From Leptolyngbya sp. PCC 6406 (GTDB lineage Bacteria > Cyanobacteriota > Cyanobacteriia > Phormidesmidales > Phormidesmidaceae), in NCBI RefSeq assembly GCF_000332095.2, contig NZ_KI913949.1, forward strand, positions 3,310,235-3,374,234: a stretch of DNA of 64,000 nucleotides, given 5' to 3'. The position numbers and the translations under genes are program-made. This document shows, piece by piece, positions 32,314 through 40,497 of this stretch. The notes beneath the pieces were generated by a model. That model did not search any database, was not told the DNA's origin, and saw only the letters and a list, made by a program, of their open reading frames with translations. The number at the start of each line of letters is the position of its first letter. Positions within the stretch are counted from its first letter, which is position 1.

Positions 32314-33891
32314 CTAGGGCGTGGGGACAATCCGCAACGTCTCCAGAGCATCTCGCAACCCCGTAATCATGCCGCCCGCCGCCTGGATCGCCTGAAGCTG
32401 GGCCAGGGCTTCAGCGGTGATCACCTCCCCCGGCAGCACCAGGGGAATACCGGGGGGGTAGGGGCAGAGACTATCGGCACTGATCTGGCCCACCGCCTCC
32501 GCTACAGGCACCCGTCGCTGGGGGGCAAAGAATGCCTCCCGAGGCGTGAGGGGGGGACAGGTGATGGGCTTTGACCGGCCTCTGGCCATCGCGGATCTTG
32601 ACCCAAAGTTTGAGGCAGAGTTTGGGGCAAAACTTGGGGCAGAACTTGAGGCAGAGCTGGGAGAAAAAGACCGCGCTGGAACGCCCCCCCTTGCCCCCCT
32701 CCGCCCCCCAGAGTCCTGCACCAATTGGGCCAAAGCTTGGACCAGGTGATCAATATCCCCAGCCCTGTTGCCAAAGGTCAGGATAAAGGTGAGTTGTCGG
32801 AGGGTCGGTAACTCCGCCGTCACCCCCCGTTGCCCGTGGAGCCATTCATCGGCGGCAAACCCCGTCAGTCCCAAGGCCGACACATCCACCGTCAGACGGG
32901 TCAGGTCCAGTTGAAACGTCTCCTCCGGTAAAGAGGGATGGGGACTGCCCTGATCTGAGCCCCTCGCCGACAGCACCCGCAGCGATGATATTTCAGCCAG
33001 ATTGCTCCTGGCTCGCCCCGCCAGATCCAGCGTGTACTGAAGCAACTCTCGGCCCTGATCGGCCATTTGCTGACGGGCCGCATCCAAGGAAGCCAGCAGC
33101 AGGTAATTGGGGCTAGTGGACTGGGTGAGTTGCAGGGCTTGACAGAGCCGATCCCGATCTACCCGCTGCCCCTGGACATGGAGCATCGCTGCCTGGGTCA
33201 GGGCCGCCAGCGTTTTATGGGTGGACTGAATCACCACATCCGCCCCTGCTTCCAGGGCCGACTCCGGCAGGTCAGGGTGAAACCCCAGATGGGCTCCGTG
33301 GGCCGCATCCACGATCAGCACCGCCCCATGGTCATGGACGAGGCGGGCGATTGCCCCCAGATTGCTGGCCATGCCCTGGTAACTGGGGGACACCACCAGC
33401 ACCACCTGAATGTCAGGCACTTGGGCCAATGCTGCCGCCACCTGGGACGGTGTCAGCCCCCAGGCCAGATCCCAATCTGGGTCCGTCATCGGCTCCACAA
33501 ATACGGGAGTTGCCCCCGACAATACCAGGGCTGACAGCACGGACCCATGGACATTTCTCGGCACTAGAATCCGATCCTCTGGGCCGCAGGTGGTCAGCAC
33601 CGCTGCTTCGATGCCGCAGGTGGAGCCATTGGCCAAAAAATAGGTCGCTTCCGCCCCAAAGGTTTGGGCCGCGAGATCCTGCGCCGCCCGAATCGGTCCC
33701 GTCGGGGCGAATAAATTGTCCAGATCCGGCAATTCCGGCAAGTCGGCCCCTAAGGCCACCGATCCCACTAAGGCCCGCAACGCCGCCGAAGCCCCTTGGC
33801 CCCGCTTGTGCCCCGGTGTATGGAAGGCGGTGGTCTGCCGCTGTGCTGCTGCCATTAGGGCGGATAGCAGTGGCGTGGAATCAGGGTCCAT
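32314..33891 (-). CDS. Orn/Lys/Arg decarboxylase-family PLP enzyme
   Basis: 525-aa fold-type I PLP decarboxylase (speA/cadA-like short form). AFHTPGHKRGQGAS (about residues 22-35) is the conserved start, VDAAHGAHLGF (194-204) carries the PLP-binding Asp and His, and STHKTLAALTQ (223-233) the Schiff-base Lys226. Substrate (lysine, ornithine or arginine) cannot be told from sequence. Between the catalytic and C-terminal domains (about residues 395-445) is a low-complexity insertion encoded by imperfect GGGGCAGAACTTGAGGCAGA-like repeats, ending in MARGRSKPIT from the dispersed GGCCAGAGGCCGGTCAAAG repeat. The C-terminal domain resumes with PPLTPREAFFAPQR. Confidence 0.9.
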   Translation of the reverse strand: MDPDSTPLLSALMAAAQRQTTAFHTPGHKRGQGASAALRALVGSVALGADLPELPDLDNLFAPTGPIRAAQDLAAQTFGAEATYFLANGSTCGIEAAVLTTCGPEDRILVPRNVHGSVLSALVLSGATPVFVEPMTDPDWDLAWGLTPSQVAAALAQVPDIQVVLVVSPSYQGMASNLGAIARLVHDHGAVLIVDAAHGAHLGFHPDLPESALEAGADVVIQSTHKTLAALTQAAMLHVQGQRVDRDRLCQALQLTQSTSPNYLLLASLDAARQQMADQGRELLQYTLDLAGRARSNLAEISSLRVLSARGSDQGSPHPSLPEETFQLDLTRLTVDVSALGLTGFAADEWLHGQRGVTAELPTLRQLTFILTFGNRAGDIDHLVQALAQLVQDSGGRRGARGGVPARSFSPSSASSSAPSFAPNSASNFGSRSAMARGRSKPITCPPLTPREAFFAPQRRVPVAEAVGQISADSLCPYPPGIPLVLPGEVITAEALAQLQAIQAAGGMITGLRDALETLRIVPTP

Positions 33892-33981
33892 GTCCCTCCC
33901 TCACCCTGGGCTACTGTGTACACACATCTCGGTGCTTACCCCGCAGGGGTTAGTAGGAAGCTGCCTTCTGCCTTTCTGTCC

Positions 33982-34088
33982 TAGTGGTCTGTCAATCAAT
34001 GATTGACGGGTGACCGAAATCCTGGAGTTTGGTTGGGGTTCAATTTTGAGGGTCTTCGATCCGTCAAAATTTTCCTGACGGAACACTA
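33982..34088. mobile_element. MITE family C, copy 1 (107 bp)
   Basis: Begins TAGTGGTCTGTCAATCA and ends, read on the other strand, TAGTGTTCCGTCAGGAA. Both ends carry TA. The TAGTGxxCxGTCAA terminal repeat recurs at 58908-59041 and 61006-61149. It lies upstream of the decarboxylase gene. Confidence 0.75.
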
Positions 34089-34111
34089 ATACTCTGCGGC
34101 GGAAATACCCT

Positions 34112-34197
34112 GGCCGTTCTATCGTGGCACACTCGGCCCCTCACCCTAGCCCTCTCCCCTTGGGAGAGGGGACCGGAAAATGTTGGGCTGACGCGAC
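34112..34197. repeat. Dispersed repeat D, copy 2
   Basis: Inverted copy of 31331-31425, including the hairpin-forming CCCTCTCCCCTTGGGAGAGG. It lies right after MITE C copy 1 and before the YbjQ gene 3' end. Confidence 0.7.
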
Positions 34198-34226
34198 AAT
34201 AGTGGACTGATTTACGCCCTGCGGTA

Positions 34227-34682
34227 CTAGGGGCGAATTCCGGTGCCATAGGCGATGACCTCCACCGCCACCACACCTTGGTCTGTCCCCTGGCCCCCCA
34301 ACTCTGAAGTCTCAAGTCGCACATTGACCACTTCCGTAGCTCCCCATGCGATCGCATCTGCCTTCATCCGCAAAATCGCCTCCCGTCGTCCCCGTTCTAC
34401 CAGGGTTTCAAAGCCCCGGATGCGGCCCCCAAAGATATTCACAAACCCCGCCACAACGGTCTTGAAATAGTCCGAAGAGATAACCACACTGCCCACAAAC
34501 AGGCGGGCATGGCCCGCCTGGGGCAGGGGTGTTTTAGCGCCAATGTTATTGATGAGAATCTGGCGGGTTTGATATTCCCGTTGCTTCAGGGACTTGAAAT
34601 GCTGTCGTTCTGTGGCGCTGCCGACAAAGTAGCCCAGCCCTAACAGAATTGCAAAAATGATCAGCCCAATAAACTCTCCCAT
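34227..34682 (-). CDS. YbjQ/UPF0145 (DUF74) family protein with N-terminal membrane anchor
   Basis: 151 aa. One hydrophobic helix (about residues 5-22) is followed by the YbjQ fold: GAKTPLPQAGHARLFVGSVVIS, FVNIFGGRIRGFETLVERGRREAI and ATEVVNVRLETSEL. YbjQ proteins form pentamers and are annotated as heavy-metal-binding from sequence; their function is unsettled. It lies 9 nt after a second YbjQ gene on the same strand, so the two are co-transcribed. Confidence 0.85.
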   Translation of the reverse strand: MGEFIGLIIFAILLGLGYFVGSATERQHFKSLKQREYQTRQILINNIGAKTPLPQAGHARLFVGSVVISSDYFKTVVAGFVNIFGGRIRGFETLVERGRREAILRMKADAIAWGATEVVNVRLETSELGGQGTDQGVVAVEVIAYGTGIRP

Positions 34683-34691
34683 GGGGTTTTA

Positions 34692-35039
34692 TTACTCCAC
34701 CCGCACTGCCGTGCCGTAGGCAAATAGTTCCGCTGCCCCCTGGGTTAGGGAGGAGGTACCAAAGCGGATATTGACCACCGCATTTGCCCCCTTTTGGAGC
34801 GCCTCCTGCATCATGCGTTGGGTCGCCTCTTGACGGGCCTCCTGTAAAAGTTCCGTATAGCCCTTGAGTTCGCCCCCAACTAGGTTCTTGAACCCGGCGG
34901 CAATGTCGCGCCCGATATGCTTAGCCCGCACTGTGCTGCCTTGGACCAGCCCGAGGTGCTGCACGATGGTTCTGCCGGGAACACCCTCTAGGGTAGTCAA
35001 AATTAGTGCACCGCCAGCGGCGGGGGATCGTCCGGTCAC
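34692..35039 (-). CDS. YbjQ/UPF0145 (DUF74) family protein
   Basis: 115-aa soluble YbjQ protein with LTTLEGVPGRTIVQHLG, GSTVRAKHIGRDIAAGFKNLVGGELKGYTELL and GANAVVNIRFGTSSL. The frame is open from 35066, but AGGAGG lies 6 nt before the GTG at 35039, and starting there gives the normal length. It forms a pair with the membrane-anchored paralogue. Confidence 0.87.
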   Translation of the reverse strand: MTGRSPAAGGALILTTLEGVPGRTIVQHLGLVQGSTVRAKHIGRDIAAGFKNLVGGELKGYTELLQEARQEATQRMMQEALQKGANAVVNIRFGTSSLTQGAAELFAYGTAVRVE

Positions 35040-35220
35040 AGCATACCTCCTAGGGTTGCTTAGCAAGGGAATCTCTGCATCCTAGACAGCCTAGGGGCAG
35101 AGATAGGTTTTTGTAATGTTTTTTACGAATGTAGACTGAATCCCGGCGGATCCCCAGGTTTTTCCACCCTGGTTGCCGTCACACTGGAGGTAACTGCCAT
35201 TCATGGAAGGAGGTTCGACT

Positions 35221-36054
35221 ATGGCCATCTCGACAGCTCAGGGCAAGGCGGAGTGGGGCTGGGCGATCGCGACCTTGGTGGGCATTGGGGCCACCCTGGC
35301 GGTGAATACGCTGTCCAATATTTTCCCGCCCGGTGGCAAGGCTGTCGGGGAGATTGCCAACACGACCCTGGCGGGGGTGCTGATTACGCCAGCGAACTAT
35401 GCCTTTGCCATTTGGGGGCTGATCTATGGGGGATTGATCGCCTATGGGGTCTATCAATTACGTTGCCAACGTCGTCATAGCCGCAGTACTGATCTGAATG
35501 GTCACAACTCTGCCCTGGTTCAGGAAAGCCGTATCCTGGGGGCTGTCAGTCGTCTGCTGCTGCTGGCCTGTGGGGCGCAGATTCTCTGGATTTTTCTCTT
35601 CACATTGCAGTTTTTCACCCTGTCGATTGTGGCGATGCTGGGGATTTTGCTGCCGCTGATGGTGGCCTATCTGCGGCTAGAGATCGGTCAAGTCCCCAGT
35701 CGTCGCGCCCGCCGCTGGTTTGTGAACTATCCCTTCAGTGTCTATCTCGCCTGGATCTCGGTGGCGACGGTGATTAATGTGGCCTCGGCCCTCTATGCCG
35801 CTGGTTGGCAGGGTTGGGGGCTGGGGCCGGAGACCTGGACGGTGATCATGGTGGCGGTGACGGCAGCGATCGCGGCGGTGGTGGTGTGGCAACGGCGAGA
35901 TGTGGCCTTTACCCTGGTGTATCTCTGGGCCTATGGTGCGATCGCGGTTCGCCATAGCGATCAGCCCTTGATCTGGGGCAGTACTGCGATCGCCGCCGCC
36001 CTGCTCTTAGCCCTGTTGGGATGGCGCTGCACTGCTAATCCAGCAACCAGGTAA
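35221..36054 (+). CDS. TspO/MBR-related tryptophan-rich membrane protein, long form
   Basis: 277-aa membrane protein with eight or so hydrophobic helices. NYAFAIWGLIYGGLIAYGVYQL and FVNYPFSVYLAWISVATVINV match the TspO-like 'tryptophan-rich sensory protein' family; this form is about twice as long as classical TspO (about 160 aa). Ligand unknown (TspO binds tetrapyrroles). AAGGAGG 7 nt before ATG 35221 decides the start against ATG 35203. Its stop codon region overlaps the original 3' end of the convergent Uma2 gene (see 36035-37672). Confidence 0.75.
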   Translation: MAISTAQGKAEWGWAIATLVGIGATLAVNTLSNIFPPGGKAVGEIANTTLAGVLITPANYAFAIWGLIYGGLIAYGVYQLRCQRRHSRSTDLNGHNSALVQESRILGAVSRLLLLACGAQILWIFLFTLQFFTLSIVAMLGILLPLMVAYLRLEIGQVPSRRARRWFVNYPFSVYLAWISVATVINVASALYAAGWQGWGLGPETWTVIMVAVTAAIAAVVVWQRRDVAFTLVYLWAYGAIAVRHSDQPLIWGSTAIAAALLLALLGWRCTANPATR

Positions 36055-36083
36055 AAATAGTCTCCACCCCTAGCTCGATATCC

Positions 36084-37149
36084 GGCACTGTCAGCTTAGG
36101 GGGTGAGAGCTAGACTGTAGATGCAGCAAGCCTTAAGCCCAATGCACTGTATTTATTGCCAGAGTGAAGAGGTCGTCAAGAACGGTAGCAAAACCTTGAA
36201 GAGCGATCAAGTCGTGCAACGCTACCTCTGTAAGACGTGTGGCCGTCGCTTCAATGAACGTAGCGGTACCCCGATGGCCCGCCTACGAACGCCAGCAGCC
36301 ACGGTAGAGATGGCCCTGAATGCCAGAGGCGAAGGTCTTGGCATCAGAGCCGCCGCTAGGGTCGTGGGGACATCCCCGAGCAGTATTAGCGCTTGGGAAG
36401 AGCGCTTATCATCTCATCTGCCCGCCTGGTCTCCCCCTGCACCTGAGGGCGGAGAAGTCACCATAGAGGGCGATGAACTCTATACCCGGGTGGGAGAGAA
36501 CCTTCCCCCCGAAGCCTCAGAAGGCTGGACGATCAGCTTCATTGAGCGAGAGAGTCGTTACTGGCTAGAAGCCAGTGCGGGACTCAAGGCGGCTCAGTTG
36601 TTTGAGCAGGGGGTGGAGCGGGCCTGGCAGTGGGCTGTGTCCAGTGCTTGGATTCGATGGTTTACCGATGGCGAGCGGCGCTATGGCAAGGAATTGTGGA
36701 AACTGGCCAGCGTCTATCTACCGAGCCACCTGACCTCAGAGGCATATCCCTATCAGAAGGTCTGGCGTGAAGGTTTAGAAGTGGCCATCAAGATCAAAGG
36801 CTCTCAAGGCAAGGCCCGGGTGGAGTGGCTCCAAGTGGAGCATCCCTGGACAGCGATGAGTTCCATAGCAGAGGTTCATGCCAATCACCTTGAAGCCTTT
36901 AACAGTGCCTTGAGGCGTCGAGCAACGGCCTATCGAAGACGTCAGAACCACTACGCTAAGCAGTTAGAAGGATTGCAGCGGGCTTTAAATGTACAGCGCC
37001 TGATTCACAACTGGGTGCGGCCCCATTGGAGTTTAGGCAAAGCCAGAACACCAGCAATGGCAATGGGATTCATTCAGCGCCCACTGAAAATCTCTGAGAT
37101 CCTCTTATCCAGAGGATTTGAATGGATCACCCCTTAACAGGACAGTGCC
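36084..37149 (+). mobile_element. Intact 1,066-bp IS1-like element
   Basis: Inverted ends GGCACTGTCAGCTTAG (left) and, on the opposite strand, GGCACTGTCCTGTTAA (right), both continuing GGGGTGA. An 8-bp target duplication CGATATCC lies at 36076-36083 and 37150-37157. The single transposase gene is complete. The clean duplication indicates a recent insertion, into the 3' end of a Uma2 gene. Confidence 0.92.
36121..37137 (+). CDS. IS1-like transposase, single frame
   Basis: 338-aa transposase. Zinc ribbon CIYCQSEE...CKTCGRRFNE (residues 10-43), a helix-turn-helix (ARVVGTSPSSISAWEERL) and a catalytic domain with IEGDELYTRVG (first Asp), WFTDGERRYGK (second Asp) and HANHLEAFNSALRRR (Glu plus the H/R-x-LR helix typical of IS1). 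Classical IS1 needs a frameshift between InsA and InsB; here everything is in one frame. The stop lies 12 nt before the element end. Confidence 0.88.
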   Translation: MQQALSPMHCIYCQSEEVVKNGSKTLKSDQVVQRYLCKTCGRRFNERSGTPMARLRTPAATVEMALNARGEGLGIRAAARVVGTSPSSISAWEERLSSHLPAWSPPAPEGGEVTIEGDELYTRVGENLPPEASEGWTISFIERESRYWLEASAGLKAAQLFEQGVERAWQWAVSSAWIRWFTDGERRYGKELWKLASVYLPSHLTSEAYPYQKVWREGLEVAIKIKGSQGKARVEWLQVEHPWTAMSSIAEVHANHLEAFNSALRRRATAYRRRQNHYAKQLEGLQRALNVQRLIHNWVRPHWSLGKARTPAMAMGFIQRPLKISEILLSRGFEWITP

Positions 37150-37672
37150 CGATATCCAGAGCAAACGTCGGCACCGGCAATTGTTGATTGGGTAGATCAA
37201 AAACCAACGTCTGTTGACGAGGCTGATAAACAAACACCGTCCTCTCCTCAGGATCAATGAGCCACCCCATCTCAGTGCCATGATCGAGGCAATGCAAAAT
37301 ATTTTTCGTAACCTTCGTCTGGCTTTGCTCCGGGGATAGAATCTCAATAGTCCAGTCGGGAGGGCGCAGGAACACATTCGCGACTTCGCCATTGTCATCC
37401 CGAGAGATATGTTCCCAAGTGAATACCGCCACATCAGGAACCGTTGATCTGCCGCCAAAGGTGCAGCGCAACTCTGAAAATGCTCGGGCCACCCGCTGGG
37501 TCTTAAGTCCAGCATTCACCGCCGTAGACAGTTCTGTCTGAATGGAGCTGTGCTTCCCCTGGGGCATCGGCTTCTGAATAATTTGTCCCTGAATATATTC
37601 ACTAGCAGGTCTTGTTTCCGGCAGTTCCAGAAACGCGGCCAAAGTCAGGGGTTTAACCGACGTGCTTACCAT
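37127..37672 (-). CDS. Uma2 family endonuclease, C-terminus replaced by IS end
   Basis: 181-aa PD-(D/E)XK protein of the cyanobacteria-rich Uma2/DUF820 family. SVKPLTLAAFLELPETRPASEYIQG opens the domain, VPDVAVF (Asp) and PPDWTIEILSPEQS (Glu/Ser) carry the nuclease-like core. After LDI the last residues GHCPVKG and the TGA come from the inverted repeat of the IS at 36084-37149. Beyond the IS the original reading frame continues as ELGVETIFTWLLD to a TAG at 36037-36035. The loss is about 13 residues outside the core, so the protein may still fold. Confidence 0.88.
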   Translation of the reverse strand: MVSTSVKPLTLAAFLELPETRPASEYIQGQIIQKPMPQGKHSSIQTELSTAVNAGLKTQRVARAFSELRCTFGGRSTVPDVAVFTWEHISRDDNGEVANVFLRPPDWTIEILSPEQSQTKVTKNILHCLDHGTEMGWLIDPEERTVFVYQPRQQTLVFDLPNQQLPVPTFALDIGHCPVKG

Positions 37673-37790
37673 CCAAATACGCTTCCAGAGTTTTAGATAA
37701 GTAGGTAGGTGAAATTAAACTCACACTCGCGTTGGGGTTCGACTCCGCTCACCCCGCATATTCAGGCATTGAGGGCTAAGCGAAGGACTC

Positions 37791-37890
37791 GTAGGTTGGG
37801 TGAAACGAAGGGTCACCCAACAGCGGTGGGCCATGTTGGGTTCCGCTAGCGCTGCACCCAATCTACAAAATTAGGTTTGACAGACCCCTA
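37791..37890. repeat. Truncated MITE C / REP composite
   Basis: The reverse complement of this segment (TAGGGGTCTGTCAAACCTAA, then TGTAGATTGGGTGCAGCGC through CACCCAACCTAC) matches 58908-59007 closely. It is a family C element lacking its other end, directly joined at a shared TA to MITE A copy 1. It contains the RayT-type GTAGGTTGGGT palindromes. Confidence 0.75.
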
Positions 37891-38018
37891 GGGCGTGTGG
37901 ACAATCCTCGGCGAAACCCTTGCTGGGCAGGTATGAACACGCCCGCTTTATTGAATCGAGCTAGGGGCTGTAGCCCTCTTGCCATCAGGAGTCCAGCTTT
38001 AATTGTCCATCGCCTCTA
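37889..38018. mobile_element. MITE family A, copy 1 (130 bp)
   Basis: Starts TAGGGCGTGTGGACAATC and ends, on the other strand, TAGAGGCGATGGACAAT. A second copy of exactly 130 bp in opposite orientation is at 52866-52995. TA on both ends suggests mobilisation by an IS630/Tc1-type transposase, none of which is in the window. Its right-end TA plus the next G form the stop codon of the DUF1830 gene. Confidence 0.88.
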
Positions 38019-38366
38019 GTTGCCGGATGCGATCGCAACGGCCTGACGGGCATTGCTAGTGTCCGGCCCACTGTTCATCAGGGAGTGAAAAGGGGAGGAT
38101 GCTTCTTCTTCCTCCTCTAAAGCCAACCGCTCACAGGGAATGGTGTCAGAGAGAATTGAACTGGCCATCATGCCCGTGTGAATCTCTAGCTGCGCCTCCT
38201 GAAGGGCTTCAAACAGCAGCTTTTGACCAGGAAATACAACCCGCTCGAAATACCAATTGGGAATATTGGTGATGCGAGCAATCTGAATCTTGCCGGTAGC
38301 GTTCACATAGCAGCAGAGGAGCCGCTCTGGTTTATCTGAGGGAATTGAATCTAAAATTTGAGACAT
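38016..38366 (-). CDS. DUF1830 family protein
   Basis: 116-aa cyanobacterial protein of unknown function. CCYVNATGKIQIARITNIPNWYFERVVFPGQ and HTGMMASSILSDTIPCERL are the invariant DUF1830 signature. The C-terminal 30 residues (Glu/Ser-rich, then VAIASGN from a HIP1 site) are variable. Start at ATG 38366 rather than the TTG 27 nt upstream because the family begins MSQILD. The TAG stop is completed by the end of MITE A. Confidence 0.87.
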   Translation of the reverse strand: MSQILDSIPSDKPERLLCCYVNATGKIQIARITNIPNWYFERVVFPGQKLLFEALQEAQLEIHTGMMASSILSDTIPCERLALEEEEEASSPFHSLMNSGPDTSNARQAVAIASGN

Positions 38367-38836
38367 AAAGTTCCAAGGGCGAGCCACAATCAACTACCGC
38401 CTGCAAGGTAACACTAGGCGATCCCGACTGGCTGTAAACACGACTACCAACCCCGCTAAACACTTCACATTTCTTTACATCGCGCAACAGTTCGCAATGT
38501 AATGGCGGGGTGCATGGCCGTGTGATTTAGATGTGATGGGCTATTTCCCAAGGCCGGATTGCTTAAGCCATGCCTTGTTAGGAATGCAACAATATGAAGG
38601 AAAAACTAACTCGTTGCAGAATATACCATACGCCTAGGGATCCAGCCCATAAAATCCGCCTTTCTAGGGTAAAAAGCCTTCTGGGGGGCCATTCTGGCGA
38701 GCTGTCAGCAGTAATATGAGCGCTCTGCTGGTGACATGAGCTGCCACCGCCAGAAAAATGAGAAGTGTTAGGATAAACGTAAAGATACATAAACACTCAG
38801 GCATTTCCAACTCAGGCCCTCTCACCCCTGTTTGCT
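38367..38836. other. Divergent intergenic region, DUF1830 / radical SAM gene
   Basis: 470 nt, AT-rich in part, between divergently transcribed genes. It contains TTTCTTTACATCGCGCAACAG and GTTAGGATAAACGTAAAG, which look promoter-like, but no clear hexamer pair, riboswitch or small gene could be supported. Confidence 0.4.
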
Positions 38837-40411
38837 ATGCGCGATCGCATTCTCTACGTCCGCCTTCCCTGCAACCCCATCTTCCCGATTGGGGTGGTGT
38901 ACCTGGCAGATCATGTCCACAAGTGTTTCCCCTCGGTGGAGCAGCGCATTTTTGACTTGGGGGCTGTGCCGCCCCTGGATTACAAGGCGGCTTTGAATGC
39001 CTGCGTGGATGAGTTCAAACCCTCTCTCCTGGTCTTTTCCTGGCGTGATATTCAGATCTATGCCCCCGTGGGGGGGCGGGGGGGTAATCCTCTCCAGCAC
39101 GCCTTTGAGGTGTTCTATGCCCGCAATCCATTCCTGAAACTGCGGGGAGCCCTGGGGGGACTACGGGTAACGACGGCCTACTATACGGAGCTGTGGCGCA
39201 ATCTAGGGCTGATCAAGCAGGGCTGGAAGCGGGCTCGGCGCTATCGATCCGATGCCCGTGCCGTAGTGGGCGGGGGGGCGGTCAGCGTCTTTTACGAACA
39301 ACTCGGTAAGACTCTGCCCCTAGGTACCATCGTCTCCGTTGGCGAGGGGGAAACCCTACTAGAGAAGCTGCTGCGAGATCAGCCCATTACCGAGGAGCGC
39401 TGCTACGTGGTGGGGGAGGCCAAGCCCCGCGATCGCATGATCCACGAAGCCCCTACCCCCATCGAAAAGACCGCCTGCGACTATCCCTATATTGAACAGA
39501 TCTGGCCAGAGTTTCAGTATTACCTGCAAGACAATGACTTTTACGTGGGGGTACAGACCAAACGAGGCTGTCCCCACAACTGCTGTTACTGCGTTTACAC
39601 CGTGATTGAGGGCAAGCAGGTTCGCATCAATCCCGCCGATGAAGTGGTCGCGGAAATGCGCCAGCTCTACGATCGCGGCATTCGCAACTTTTGGTTCACC
39701 GACGCCCAGTTCATCCCCGCCCGCAAGTACATGGCTGATGCCATAGAACTGCTGGAAAAAGTCCTGGACTCTGGCATGACCGATATCCACTGGGCCGCCT
39801 ATATTCGTGCCGACAACCTCACCCCCGAACTCTGTCGCCTGATGGTGGCCACGGGGATGAACTATTTTGAAATCGGTATCACCAGCGGTTCCCAGGAACT
39901 GGTGCGAAAAATGCGGATGGGCTATAACCTCCGCACCGTGCTGCAAAACTGCAAAGACCTGAAGGCGGCGGGCTTCAATGACCTAGTCTCGGTCAACTAT
40001 TCCTTTAATGTGATCGACGAGCGCCCCGAAACCATTCGCCAAACCATTGCCTACCATCGCGCCCTAGAGGCGGTGTTTGGCCGCGACAAGGTGGAGCCTG
40101 CAATCTTTTTCATCGGCTTACAACCCCACACCCATCTAGAGGACTACGCCTTTGATCAGGGCATTCTGAAACCGGGCTATAACCCTATGAGTGTTATGCC
40201 CTGGACCGCCCGCAAGTTGTTGTGGAACCCAGAACCTCTAGGGTCCATGTTTGGGGCGGTCTGTCTCCAGGCATGGCGACAAAATCCCCGTGACTTTGGT
40301 CGTGAGGTGATGGACATTCTGGAAACGCGGTTTGGGCGATCGCCCCTAGAGGAAGCCCTCTCGGCTCCCCTGGGGCCACCCCGGCGGGAATTGGTGGGGG
40401 TGTCCTCCTAA
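38837..40411 (+). CDS. B12-binding-domain radical SAM protein
   Basis: 524-aa iron-sulfur SAM enzyme. The first 190 residues resemble a cobalamin-binding Rossmann domain (IGVVYLADHVHKCFP, VGGGAVSVFYEQLG, SVGEGETLLEKLL). TKRGCPHNCCYCVY (about residues 249-262) is the CxxxCxxC cluster motif, followed by the usual radical SAM barrel (RNFWFTDAQF, YFEIGITSGSQELVRKMRMGY). I recall a cyanobacterial family of this size annotated as a PSII high-light acclimation radical SAM protein, but cannot verify membership here. The reaction is unknown. ATG 38837 lies in a HIP1 site. Confidence 0.88.
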   Translation: MRDRILYVRLPCNPIFPIGVVYLADHVHKCFPSVEQRIFDLGAVPPLDYKAALNACVDEFKPSLLVFSWRDIQIYAPVGGRGGNPLQHAFEVFYARNPFLKLRGALGGLRVTTAYYTELWRNLGLIKQGWKRARRYRSDARAVVGGGAVSVFYEQLGKTLPLGTIVSVGEGETLLEKLLRDQPITEERCYVVGEAKPRDRMIHEAPTPIEKTACDYPYIEQIWPEFQYYLQDNDFYVGVQTKRGCPHNCCYCVYTVIEGKQVRINPADEVVAEMRQLYDRGIRNFWFTDAQFIPARKYMADAIELLEKVLDSGMTDIHWAAYIRADNLTPELCRLMVATGMNYFEIGITSGSQELVRKMRMGYNLRTVLQNCKDLKAAGFNDLVSVNYSFNVIDERPETIRQTIAYHRALEAVFGRDKVEPAIFFIGLQPHTHLEDYAFDQGILKPGYNPMSVMPWTARKLLWNPEPLGSMFGAVCLQAWRQNPRDFGREVMDILETRFGRSPLEEALSAPLGPPRRELVGVSS

Positions 40412-40497
40412 GGCGAGGTTTCCCATCTTGGACAACCCTGGACAGAATGGGGCCAGACAGGACAGACAGTTCACAGGGCAGGCGCGGGTAGAAGCCA

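Noticed and set aside
33067..33953. Plus-strand frames of 155 and 200 codons
   Set aside because: Antisense to the PLP decarboxylase gene, low-complexity and without recognisable domains.
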